Positions 1-5,605 are shown, numbered from the stretch's first letter. The stretch: 7,496 bases of DNA from Candidatus Gastranaerophilales bacterium (GCA_947589525.1 CANQAW010000083.1:1-7496); one strand, 5' to 3'. Notes: a model not told the origin generated them from the letters alone. Numbers and translations: made by a program.

Positions 1-730
1 CTCCGTAATAAGCTTCGGATAATGCCGCGACACACATAGCTATGGTATCCGCATCACAACCAAAAGCGACAGCGGATTTTATACTGTCTGTCACACTTTT
101 AGAATTGTAAAACTGATTTAAAATCAACGGAAACGAATCTTTACACCTTGGCGTAAATTCAAACCTGTGGTAATGTTCCGGAACGTTGTAAAAATTTATT
201 TCACGTTTCGCCTTTTCTTTTGGCGTGAAACGCAAATTAAATATTAATTTACAAAATTCAATCGCTGTAAAAATAGATTCTGTGTGGTTGTGCGTCGTAG
301 CGCAACACGCTGACACTAAAATCCGTAGTTCGTCCATATTCTCAGAATAGAACGCGATAGGGATTACACGCGATAAAATGCCGTTTCCGTAACTATTATA
401 TGGTTCCGTTTTGTTCAGTGGAGTTTTCAGCCATTTAATAAAATTCGGAGAAAACATGTACTTTTCGTCTAAATTTTCTAAACAAAAATCATGCAAGTTT
501 TGTTTAAATAAATATGTTAAACGCTCCGCTAACATTTCACCTGCGAATTTATCCATTATTTTTGAATCGTGGATTTTTATTAACGCTTTTACGGTTGCTA
601 CCATCTGCAACGCGTCATTTGTATAATCCATATCCGGCTCGAACATTGTAAACTCTTTTAATTCGTCCGGTCGGATAAATTCGTAAACGCTTCCATTGAT
701 ATTTCCTGCTAATGTGTTTAATAATCTCAT
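1..730 (-). CDS. ADP-ribosylglycohydrolase (DraG/ARH family), C-terminus cut by window edge
   Basis: The family removes ADP-ribose from modified proteins or nucleic acids using two Mg/Mn ions. The first 243 residues are visible and the C-terminus lies beyond the left edge. Landmarks in order are AGNINGSVYEF (about 8-18, the usual GDxxGS.YE segment with the Glu-flap E17), DYTNDA (35-40, normally TDDT), SYGNGILSRV (113-122), TTHNHTESI (145-153) and the C-terminal metal site FGCDADTIA (223-231). The fold signature is therefore nearly complete, but the Asp of GD and the first Asp of TDD are both Asn (N10, N38). In ARH1 and ARH3 the equivalent TDD aspartates are metal ligands needed for activity, so this copy may be inactive, altered in metal use, or a binder of ADP-ribose. 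The ATG is supported by AAGGAAG eight bases upstream. It is the third gene after the 1482 promoter. A link to the ART at 3246-4037 is inferred. Confidence 0.85.
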   Translation of the reverse strand, partial: MRLLNTLAGNINGSVYEFIRPDELKEFTMFEPDMDYTNDALQMVATVKALIKIHDSKIMDKFAGEMLAERLTYLFKQNLHDFCLENLDEKYMFSPNFIKWLKTPLNKTEPYNSYGNGILSRVIPIAFYSENMDELRILVSACCATTHNHTESIFTAIEFCKLIFNLRFTPKEKAKREINFYNVPEHYHRFEFTPRCKDSFPLILNQFYNSKSVTDSIKSAVAFGCDADTIAMCVAALSEAYYG

Positions 731-760
731 TTCGTTTACTTCCTTTTATTTTATTTATTG

Positions 761-1117
761 TTATTCTTTTTCTAACTCCACTCCGTTATCCCGTTTCATC
801 AGTGATAAGAATCTTCCTATGCCTGAAACAGGATAAGCAGATATTAACCGACCGTTCTTGCCGCCTGCATAAACCAAAATCCAACCGTCGGCATATTTCA
901 CGGTTCGGTTATCGGAACCGACTTTATACGCCCTAACGGTTTTCCCGTTCAGGTCTTTTAAAGAAAGCCGTTCCGATTTATCAAAATATTCTTTGCGCGT
1001 CATATTCTGCGGAATATCTTTCCGCGCTTGACGCTTTTTATAATGTGCTAACCCGTTTTTATACTGAAACTTTGCGTCAGCAGTAAATAAACGGGTTATA
1101 TTTTTTAAATCTAACAT
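761..1117 (-). CDS. Small tagged effector candidate, possible BECR-fold ribonuclease
   Basis: This 118-residue basic protein opens with MLDLKNITRLFTAD, which resembles the leaders of the genes at 4043-4582 and 3246-4037. A Lys/Arg-rich stretch follows (about 20-52). The C-terminal half (53-108) looks like a compact beta-rich domain: strand-like VRAYKV, then GWILVYAGG, then RLISAYPV at 91-98. The pattern of two adjacent strands ending in a TAYP/SAYP-like motif recalls the barnase/EndoU/colicin E5/RelE (BECR) nuclease folds found as toxin domains in MuF-type phage proteins. That assignment is by eye and no catalytic set is certain. No Shine-Dalgarno sequence precedes the ATG, and the 38-base gap from the upstream 80-residue gene suggests translation depends on that gene. 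If it is a toxin, the acidic upstream neighbour is a possible inhibitor. Confidence 0.7.
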   Translation of the reverse strand: MLDLKNITRLFTADAKFQYKNGLAHYKKRQARKDIPQNMTRKEYFDKSERLSLKDLNGKTVRAYKVGSDNRTVKYADGWILVYAGGKNGRLISAYPVSGIGRFLSLMKRDNGVELEKE

Positions 1118-1155
1118 TTTGTCACTGTTCGAGCAATTTTGAATCAGATTGTTTT

Positions 1156-1398
1156 TTAGAACACTGCAACCGGCGTTTCAGCATATCCGCGCGCAATCTG
1201 TTCAATATCATCCCCGCGTTCTGCCGCCATCTGAACGGCTTCCGTGGCTTCATCGTAAACACCTACCATTCGCAGTTCATAATTACTACCGTATGGTGGG
1301 TATCCCTCATATTCACATTGTTCAGCGATTTCTTCCGACCACTGTCTATAAAGGCGATTAATTGCCGCGTCCATTCTTTCCAGTCTGTTTTCTAACAT
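1156..1398 (-). CDS. Acidic 80-residue protein of unknown function, first gene of the second transcription unit
   Basis: I do not recognise a family. The protein is 80 residues, rich in Glu/Asp, and appears mostly helical: an amphipathic N-terminal helix (about 1-28), a Tyr/Pro/Gly-rich turn EGYPPYGSNYE (31-41), and a second helix (48-72). The reading frame is supported by an almost ideal AGGAGGT six bases before ATG and by a consensus promoter about 80 bases upstream. It precedes the possible nuclease at 761-1117 by 38 bases. Small acidic proteins next to basic RNases can be inhibitors (barstar is the classic case), so an immunity role is possible, but only by position and charge. Alternatively it is an ordinary phage accessory protein. 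Confidence 0.75.
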   Translation of the reverse strand: MLENRLERMDAAINRLYRQWSEEIAEQCEYEGYPPYGSNYELRMVGVYDEATEAVQMAAERGDDIEQIARGYAETPVAVF

Positions 1399-1404
1399 TT
1401 TTTT

Positions 1405-1411
1405 ACCTCCT
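1405..1411 (-). promoter_or_regulatory. Strong ribosome binding site for the 80-residue gene
   Basis: Read on the minus strand this is AGGAGGT, six bases before the ATG at 1398. It is the closest match to the anti-Shine-Dalgarno in the window and fixes the start. Confidence 0.85.
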
Positions 1412-1462
1412 TTTATTTTTTTATCTCATTTACTCCGTTTATTCTTTTTACTTTTTCGTTCC

Positions 1463-1475
1463 GTTCCCTCGGAAC
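1463..1475 (-). promoter_or_regulatory. Short hairpin or operator at the predicted transcript 5' end
   Basis: On the minus strand GTTCC-GAG-GGAAC forms a perfect 5-bp stem with a 3-base loop. Its first G lies about 7 bases after the -10 box, so the mRNA would begin with the stem. A second GGAAC follows directly (at 1458-1462), giving an alternative pairing with a larger loop. It could be a 5' stabilising hairpin or a repressor site; the sequence alone does not decide. Confidence 0.45.
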
Positions 1476-1481
1476 AATTAT

Positions 1482-1509
1482 ATTATAACACGCTGAAATA
1501 CAATGTCAA
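1482..1509 (-). promoter_or_regulatory. Sigma-70/SigA-type promoter with extended -10
   Basis: The minus strand shows TTGACA (1504-1509), a 16-base spacer, and TATAAT (1482-1487) preceded by TG-T, an extended -10. The upstream side is very A/T-rich, as expected of an UP element, and includes an AATATTTT/AAAATATT inverted repeat (1520-1550) that overlaps the end of the previous gene. The predicted start is near 1475. It would transcribe the 80-residue gene, the possible nuclease and the ADP-ribosylglycohydrolase. The region just upstream of TTGACA is nearly identical to that of the promoter at 5926-5954. Confidence 0.88.
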
Positions 1510-1528
1510 CACTTTTTCGAATATTTTT
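1504..1528 (-). repeat. Promoter-upstream repeat, copy 1
   Basis: This 25-base block covers the -35 box and its upstream flank. It matches the block at 5949-5973 at 23 of 25 positions; the only differences are a CG/GC swap in the middle. The spacers and -10 flanks of the two promoters are not similar, so the identity is confined to the -35 side. Confidence 0.8.
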
Positions 1529-1533
1529 TAAAA

Positions 1534-1764
1534 TTATTTTTTAAAATATTTATCGTACTTCGCGTAAAGGCTTGCATCGACTTTTCCGGCGTTCTTTTTA
1601 TCTTCTTTTATTTGTGCTTCGATGTCAGCGTCAAAATCATCCCCGTATATCTCAAGCGCATCATCGTCATAATCGAACTCGCCGGAACCGAAAGGAACGA
1701 TTTCTTCTACCAAATCTTTTTTAGCTTCTGCGTCCTTAAACTTAATCTTTGTTTTTCTTGCCAT
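1534..1764 (-). CDS. Small acidic protein of unknown function (76 residues)
   Basis: No family is recognised. The protein has a basic N-terminus (MARKTKIKFK), a strongly acidic centre (FDYDDDALEIYGDDFDADIEAQ, about 30-51) and a Lys/Tyr-rich C-terminus. The start is supported by a GAGAGGT ribosome site a few bases upstream. It follows the Zeta kinase gene by 28 bases and is the last gene before the second promoter, so it is probably the distal gene of the MuF operon. An acidic partner or inhibitor for the Zeta kinase is conceivable, but it shows no recognisable similarity to the epsilon or PezA antitoxins. A small virion or assembly protein is equally possible. Confidence 0.75.
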   Translation of the reverse strand: MARKTKIKFKDAEAKKDLVEEIVPFGSGEFDYDDDALEIYGDDFDADIEAQIKEDKKNAGKVDASLYAKYDKYFKK

Positions 1765-1792
1765 CTTTTTTTTACCTCTCTTTTACACACTT

Positions 1793-2797
1793 TTAAAATT
1801 CAGGTCGATTCCGTAATTTTGCATCTGGATTTTTCTTTAGAAATTCTTTCTCATATTCCGGAATCATTTTCCGAAAACGTTCTTTAATTTCAGCGTCGGA
1901 TTCATTCGGCTTATTTATAAAGGATTTATAACGTTTTTTGTCCAACACTTCAATTTTTCCGTTTTCTTTACATCTGGCTATTATTATAGGCGTTTTTCCG
2001 TTATTGTCAATAAGATTTGATTCCGTAAATAAATTTGCGACCTGCGGAAAATTAACGGATACTTCTTTATGGTTTTTAATTACCGTATCGACCGGCGGTA
2101 AACGTCCGGTTCTTAAATATCGCATGTAGTTTCTTTTTAACGCTTCGTCGATGTCTACCGTCGCAAAATTCCCGACTACAGGATTTCCTGTTTTTTTGGC
2201 GTTTAAAATCTTTTTCTTGACTTTTTCCGGCTTACCTGCAAGCGTGCCATCCATTAGTACGTTTACGTCACCTTCTTTTGTTGCGCGTTCGAACAACTTT
2301 TTTGCAAGTGCAGACGATTCCTCATGTGCGTAGCCTGCCGCCGTCGGGTCGCCGTTTTTCATCATTTCATTGTATTCTGGGATTTTTTTCTTTAATTCGT
2401 CTGGGTCTACTACAACGCCATTTTTATTTTCAGCGGTCGGAACCTCTGGAAATAATTTAGATATTGCTGTAGTTTTACCAGACGCGGAACCGCCGCCATT
2501 AAAAAATATAATAGGCTTGTCGGTTCTTTTTACATCCTTAAAACTATCCCTGATAGCTTTTTGATGTAAACGCGAACGCTTTTTATTTAACTTTCCGTTT
2601 TCAATGTATTTTCCGACCGAATGTTTTTCGGGATGTTTCAGAACCTCTTCGTCAAGGTGCTTCATAAAGCTTGAGCGTCCAGAACCGCCTACTTTTCCAG
2701 GTCTGCCCTCGTGTCCCCAATTTCCGGAACCCTTGCCGCCATCTAAATTAATTCGTGAAAATACATTAGAAATGCTGTCATAAACTTTGTAATTCAT
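1793..2797 (-). CDS. Zeta-toxin-like P-loop kinase with phage glycine-rich N-terminal linker
   Basis: Zeta/PezT enzymes phosphorylate UDP-N-acetyl amino sugars and block cell-wall synthesis; related kinases act on other small molecules. The core spans about 93-290 of 334 residues: Walker A GGGSASGKTT (101-110) after a hydrophobic strand PIIFF, VVVDPDELKKKIPEY (128-142) with the likely catalytic Asp, AHEESSALAKKLFE (157-170), VLMDGT (180-185), and the Arg-rich lid RNYMRYLRTGRLPP (222-235). These follow Zeta family order. Before the core lie a short N-terminus (MNYKVYDSISNVFSR) and GKGSGNWGHEGRPGKVGGS (21-39), a linker type I recall from phage head-associated proteins. A charged helical tail follows the core. 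No Shine-Dalgarno sequence precedes the ATG; the previous stop is 14 bases away, suggesting coupled translation. No epsilon/PezA-type antitoxin is visible, so delivery in the virion is an alternative to a toxin-antitoxin role. Confidence 0.9.
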   Translation of the reverse strand: MNYKVYDSISNVFSRINLDGGKGSGNWGHEGRPGKVGGSGRSSFMKHLDEEVLKHPEKHSVGKYIENGKLNKKRSRLHQKAIRDSFKDVKRTDKPIIFFNGGGSASGKTTAISKLFPEVPTAENKNGVVVDPDELKKKIPEYNEMMKNGDPTAAGYAHEESSALAKKLFERATKEGDVNVLMDGTLAGKPEKVKKKILNAKKTGNPVVGNFATVDIDEALKRNYMRYLRTGRLPPVDTVIKNHKEVSVNFPQVANLFTESNLIDNNGKTPIIIARCKENGKIEVLDKKRYKSFINKPNESDAEIKERFRKMIPEYEKEFLKKNPDAKLRNRPEF

Positions 2798-2811
2798 ATT
2801 ATTTTACATTT

Positions 2812-3240
2812 TTATTCGTTTCGATATTTTTCACGCAAAAATGCGTTTTGCTTTTTGTTAATGTAGTTTAAAATTTCATCATTTAAACCTTGTGCTAAAT
2901 GCACAAAATTTACATAAGCACTTGATTTTTTATTCCACATGTATTTTGTCATAACTTGGCGACATTTTTTCATAGCGTCGCCGATTTGCTTATAAAAAAT
3001 ATCGAACTGCCGCGAATCATACGCCTTTTCAACGTCTTTTTTAACTTTACCGATTACATTATTTAAATTCTTTGTAGCAGAATCTATATCTTTTAACATT
3101 TGCTTATCTTCGGCTTCGTTATTTCTTTCCAACGCTGATTTAAAACCTTGCGCGCGCCTTTCTTTATCCCTTCTCTGAATAGGCGCATCTTTAGTTTTTA
3201 TTGTTTCAAGGCATTTTGTTAGTGGATTGTATTTATACAC
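2812..3240 (-). CDS. Basic helical protein of unknown function, GTG start
   Basis: This 142-residue Lys/Arg-rich protein is predicted by eye to be almost wholly helical, with coiled-coil-like stretches at about 40-75 and 80-140. No family is recognised. The start is GTG at 3240: no in-frame ATG occurs in the first 45 codons or so, and AGAAGGA sits 10 bases upstream inside the end of the ART gene. It lies between the ART and the Zeta kinase with almost no spacing on either side, so it is co-translated with them. A chaperone, adaptor or immunity protein for a neighbouring effector fits the position. Alternatively it is a small internal virion protein. Neither is shown by the sequence. Confidence 0.78.
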   Translation of the reverse strand: MYKYNPLTKCLETIKTKDAPIQRRDKERRAQGFKSALERNNEAEDKQMLKDIDSATKNLNNVIGKVKKDVEKAYDSRQFDIFYKQIGDAMKKCRQVMTKYMWNKKSSAYVNFVHLAQGLNDEILNYINKKQNAFLREKYRNE

Positions 3241-3245
3241 TTTTT

Positions 3246-4037
3246 TTAATTCCTTCTTACAAGTATTTCTTTTTCACCCGTGTTTTGAAAACTTCCCAGA
3301 GTATCACGTGGTTTAATGTATTCGGTTCTGACATATTGTTCCTGTCCGCTTACAAAACCCAATGCAATTTTTTTATCAAAGCTGAAAGCAATTAAATCAT
3401 CACCTTCTACATATCGTTCACTACGTTTACCACGATAAACTGGGATATCAGCGTCTAAAAAATCTTCGAACGATAAAATTTCATCGTCTTTTCTTTCCTT
3501 GTGCATCTGGTTTTTATAGTGCATGTAAGCTAAATTTAACGACGCGTTTCTTACATCATCGTTATGCAACACGATGTTTTCAAGCCTGCCCTTATATGAG
3601 CTATCTTCGTTAGCGAACCATCCGAACAAAACATTATTTGGGATATTTTTGTGGATTGTGTCGGCGATTTCGTCATATGATATTTCATGTGTTTCTACCG
3701 GTCTATCATATAGCATGTCACGATACATTTTTGAAGCGCTCGCCGTATTTTTTATTCCGTTTTCTTTCAACATTTTCATGTTTTCTTTATTCCGGATAAA
3801 TTCTTTTACATCCTGTGTGTTTTCTGCGGCTTTTTTAAGCTCGTCATAATGTTTTGTTGTTTCCGGCGTCCACTTTGTTATGTTTTCCTTTGCAAACGGG
3901 TTTTCGCTTTTACTTTGAGATGCTCCGGAACCATGCGTTCCGTTACCTGTTGTAAATTTACCGTCTTTATCTCGTGGGTGTTCCGATTCCTTAAAATCCG
4001 AATCGAATACTTTTATTATGTTACGATAATTTAACAT
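3246..4037 (-). CDS. Tagged mono-ADP-ribosyltransferase (R-S-ExE type)
   Basis: ARTs move ADP-ribose from NAD+ to a target protein or nucleic acid. The catalytic domain lies in the C-terminal half of 263 residues: IPVYRGKRS (198-206) with the NAD-binding Arg202, LIAFSFDKKIALGF (215-228) in the place of the STS motif with Ser219, and GEKEILV (254-260) giving the ExE pair E255/E257. This is the R-S-E architecture, with ExE typical of Arg-directed enzymes. The protein ends three residues after ILV, shorter than many relatives. The N-terminus is MLNYRNIIKVFDSD, then EHPRDKDGKFTTGNG (19-33), a RDxxGKF linker I recall from phage head-associated proteins, then a helical spacer (55-180). No Shine-Dalgarno sequence is visible; the start is 5 bases after the previous stop. 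The target is unknown. The hydrolase at 1-730 is its possible antagonist. Confidence 0.88.
   Translation of the reverse strand: MLNYRNIIKVFDSDFKESEHPRDKDGKFTTGNGTHGSGASQSKSENPFAKENITKWTPETTKHYDELKKAAENTQDVKEFIRNKENMKMLKENGIKNTASASKMYRDMLYDRPVETHEISYDEIADTIHKNIPNNVLFGWFANEDSSYKGRLENIVLHNDDVRNASLNLAYMHYKNQMHKERKDDEILSFEDFLDADIPVYRGKRSERYVEGDDLIAFSFDKKIALGFVSGQEQYVRTEYIKPRDTLGSFQNTGEKEILVRRN
3251..3257 (-). promoter_or_regulatory. Ribosome binding site that decides the GTG start at 3240
   Basis: The minus strand reads AGAAGGA, 10 bases before GTG and overlapping the last codons of the ART gene. It supports a GTG start for the 142-residue protein and a near-overlap of the two genes. Confidence 0.6.
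3999..4037 (-). repeat. Leader-tag coding repeat, copy in the ART gene
   Basis: The first 39 bases of the ART gene match the first 39 bases of the gene at 4043-4582 at 33 positions. Three of the six differences are synonymous, and similarity stops after codon 13. This suggests the peptide MLNYRxIIKV is under protein-level selection or spread as a module. Confidence 0.85.
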
Positions 4038-4042
4038 TTTCG

Positions 4043-4582
4043 CTAAACTAAATTTGCAATGCTTTTTTGCAAACCGATAAATTCATTTCTTGTTTTGGCT
4101 TTTTTAGCATTATTTAATGCTGTTTTTGCTAAATTTGCCTGTCTGCTATTAGCACCATATCTATTAGATATGTCTTTTAAATCTCTTTCCATTTCTCGAA
4201 TAAGCACTAATTTTTCGCCCTGATTAAAAGGCAAATCATTTTTCTTATTGTCAAAATCTTTGTGCTTGTTTCTGAAATAATTAGATACTTGATATGATTG
4301 CTCTGTAATAAAATCAGAAAAATCTTTAAAAATCTTTTTCTTCGATACACCTTTTATACGGCTTATTTTTGTTTTTTGAAAAAATATATTATCTGCTTTC
4401 TTTTTATATTGCTGTTCAATTGCAGATAATTCTTTTTTAAATTTAGCATTTTTAGCCATCATCATTGTATCGTCTATAAGCTTTTTATATTCTTTTGTAA
4501 GACTATCTAATTTTATTTTCAGCCTTTCGTCAAAATCGTTTGACGCATCTAAAACTTTTATTATTTTCCGATAGTTTAACAT
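4043..4582 (-). CDS. Tagged Lys-rich helical protein of unknown function
   Basis: The 179-residue protein starts MLNYRKIIKVLDAS, nearly the same leader as the ART. It continues as Lys-rich, Asn-rich helical sequence with coiled-coil character (about 18-70 and 120-175) and no recognisable enzymatic motif. It has no RDxxGKF or GxGGS linker, unlike the ART and Zeta proteins. It starts 7 bases after the stop of the MuF gene, with only a weak AAAAGGG nearby, and its stop is 5 bases before the ART start. Plausible roles are an internal capsid protein, a DNA-binding cargo, or an effector of unknown type. Its base composition is more A/T-rich than the MuF gene, consistent with separate acquisition. 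Confidence 0.82.
   Translation of the reverse strand: MLNYRKIIKVLDASNDFDERLKIKLDSLTKEYKKLIDDTMMMAKNAKFKKELSAIEQQYKKKADNIFFQKTKISRIKGVSKKKIFKDFSDFITEQSYQVSNYFRNKHKDFDNKKNDLPFNQGEKLVLIREMERDLKDISNRYGANSRQANLAKTALNNAKKAKTRNEFIGLQKSIANLV
4544..4582 (-). repeat. Leader-tag coding repeat, copy in the helical protein gene
   Basis: This is the partner of 3999-4037 (33 of 39 bases identical). It encodes MLNYRKIIKVLDA. A more diverged relative at protein level begins the gene at 761-1117 (MLDLKNITRLFTA). Confidence 0.85.
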
Positions 4583-4589
4583 TTTGAAA

Positions 4590-5465
4590 CTACCCTTTTC
4601 TGTTCAACTCTAAAAACCGTTCTCTGGATACTGTAACTATTTTGTTTTGTATCCAGTCATAAACCTTTATCGGAAAATTCATATCTTCTATTTCCGTCGG
4701 CGCTTGATAGCACCTGCAATTATAAATGTTTCCGGCGTGATACGGTTGAGGATATTTTTTAAGCTTTGTTTTTGGGTCTAACCGTTCCGGCGTACATGGA
4801 TGCCTGTAATGGATAAAAACACCGCTCATAAGCCTGTGGGAGCTTCTGACGGCTATATCCTCACTCGTGCACCATTCATACCACATAAGCCCTATATCCT
4901 CGGCGCGCGCCTGTGTGATTGCAGAGGAAAATTTACTTGTTTCCGTCCGTGCTATAAGTTTAGCGGATGCCTTACTGTTTACCGGAAAAAACTTTTTTAT
5001 TTCCTCTTCTATCTCTGACGCCCTGCGACCTACCCACGCTTGGGAATTGATATGTTTTATTACATTTTCCGATATAGTCAGCGGCAACGTCTGGATTAAA
5101 GTAGCGTTGTAGTTAAATAATTCTTCCATGCGCTGTTTTACATTTCCTTCGATTTCACGTTCCAGCGCTTTTTTAATTTCTCTCCCCCTGCTACTTTTTG
5201 CCGCCGCCGCTCTCCAATTCTTTTCATCCTCGACTAACAGCGATGTAGATATTTGCCTTACTATCGCTTTGGCACGTAGTTTGAAAGTCGGAGAATTGAA
5301 CGCATTTTTTAAAACCTGCTGAAACACCTCTATATCATCCACATGTTTTAGTGCTTCTTTTACCACAGGTTTCATCAGATTATTAATTAGCGTATTGTAA
5401 TTTCTTTCAATACGTTTCGGGAACCGATAAACACGGTTCCCGTTGAATTTCTTTTTTTTAGCCAT
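4590..5465 (-). CDS. Phage head morphogenesis protein, Mu gpF / SPP1 gp7 (MuF) family
   Basis: Proteins of this family are minor head components bound near the portal; SPP1 gp7 enters the virion and affects DNA ejection. This 291-residue version has a basic start (MAKKKKF), a long helical N-terminal region (20-160), and the characteristic MuF block at about 168-256: LIARTETSKFSSAITQAR, then MWYEWCTSEDIAVRSSHRLMSG, then HAGNIYNCRCYQAP with the C250/C252 pair. The usual length is reached without any added C-terminal toxin domain; only about 35 residues follow the NCRC motif. No Shine-Dalgarno sequence is visible, and the start lies 5 bases after the 39-residue gene, so translation is probably coupled. 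The next genes are effector-like proteins, not the scaffold and capsid genes expected in a standard head operon. No terminase, portal or major capsid gene is in the window. Confidence 0.92.
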   Translation of the reverse strand: MAKKKKFNGNRVYRFPKRIERNYNTLINNLMKPVVKEALKHVDDIEVFQQVLKNAFNSPTFKLRAKAIVRQISTSLLVEDEKNWRAAAAKSSRGREIKKALEREIEGNVKQRMEELFNYNATLIQTLPLTISENVIKHINSQAWVGRRASEIEEEIKKFFPVNSKASAKLIARTETSKFSSAITQARAEDIGLMWYEWCTSEDIAVRSSHRLMSGVFIHYRHPCTPERLDPKTKLKKYPQPYHAGNIYNCRCYQAPTEIEDMNFPIKVYDWIQNKIVTVSRERFLELNRKG

Positions 5466-5470
5466 AACTT

Positions 5471-5590
5471 TTAAAACGGATTAATCGCCGAACTCAACAT
5501 AAAGCAGAGAACGAATAACGATAATTTGATTTTAATATATTTATCATCGTCCGGAAAATCGCGAACGAAAGTTTTCAGTTTTTCTAACAT
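5471..5590 (-). CDS. 39-residue mini-protein with hydrophobic C-terminal segment
   Basis: The reading frame starts at ATG 5590 and ends at TAA, giving 39 residues: a charged N-terminal half (MLEKLKTFVRDFPDDDKY) followed by Lys-flanked LSLFVLCFMLSSAINPF, a hydrophobic stretch of about 17 residues that could insert in a membrane. A clear AAGGGAG lies 8 bases before the ATG. The gene fits exactly between the 90-residue gene (15 bases away) and the MuF gene (5 bases away), which argues that it is translated, and it probably feeds ribosomes to the MuF start, which has no ribosome site. Function is unknown. A membrane-associated accessory peptide or purely a translational leader are both possible. 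Confidence 0.7.
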   Translation of the reverse strand: MLEKLKTFVRDFPDDDKYIKIKLSLFVLCFMLSSAINPF

Positions 5591-5598
5591 GTTTTTTA

Positions 5599-5605
5599 CT
5601 CCCTT
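5599..5605 (-). promoter_or_regulatory. Ribosome binding site of the 39-residue gene
   Basis: The minus strand reads AAGGGAG with 8-base spacing to the ATG at 5590, abutting the stop codon of the 90-residue gene. It is the main evidence that this short frame is a real gene. Confidence 0.75.

Noticed and set aside
411..626. Plus-strand frames, including 411-626, 712-936, 1149-1361, 1612-1887, 1938-2564, 3201-3395, 3574-4034, 4800-5322, 6191-6494 and 6606-6815
   Set aside because: Each lies opposite a well-supported minus-strand gene, has no ribosome site or recognisable domain, and reads as the antisense of AT-rich coding DNA.
1477..1482. Second TATAAT overlapping the -10 of the 1482 promoter
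   Set aside because: It would give a 21-base spacer to TTGACA, too long; the upstream copy with 16 bases and an extended -10 is the better choice.
1520..1550. AATATTTT/AAAATATT inverted repeat as a terminator for the MuF operon
   Set aside because: The stem is A/T only, overlaps the coding end of the 76-residue gene, and fits better as an A/T-rich UP element of the second promoter; read-through is likely.
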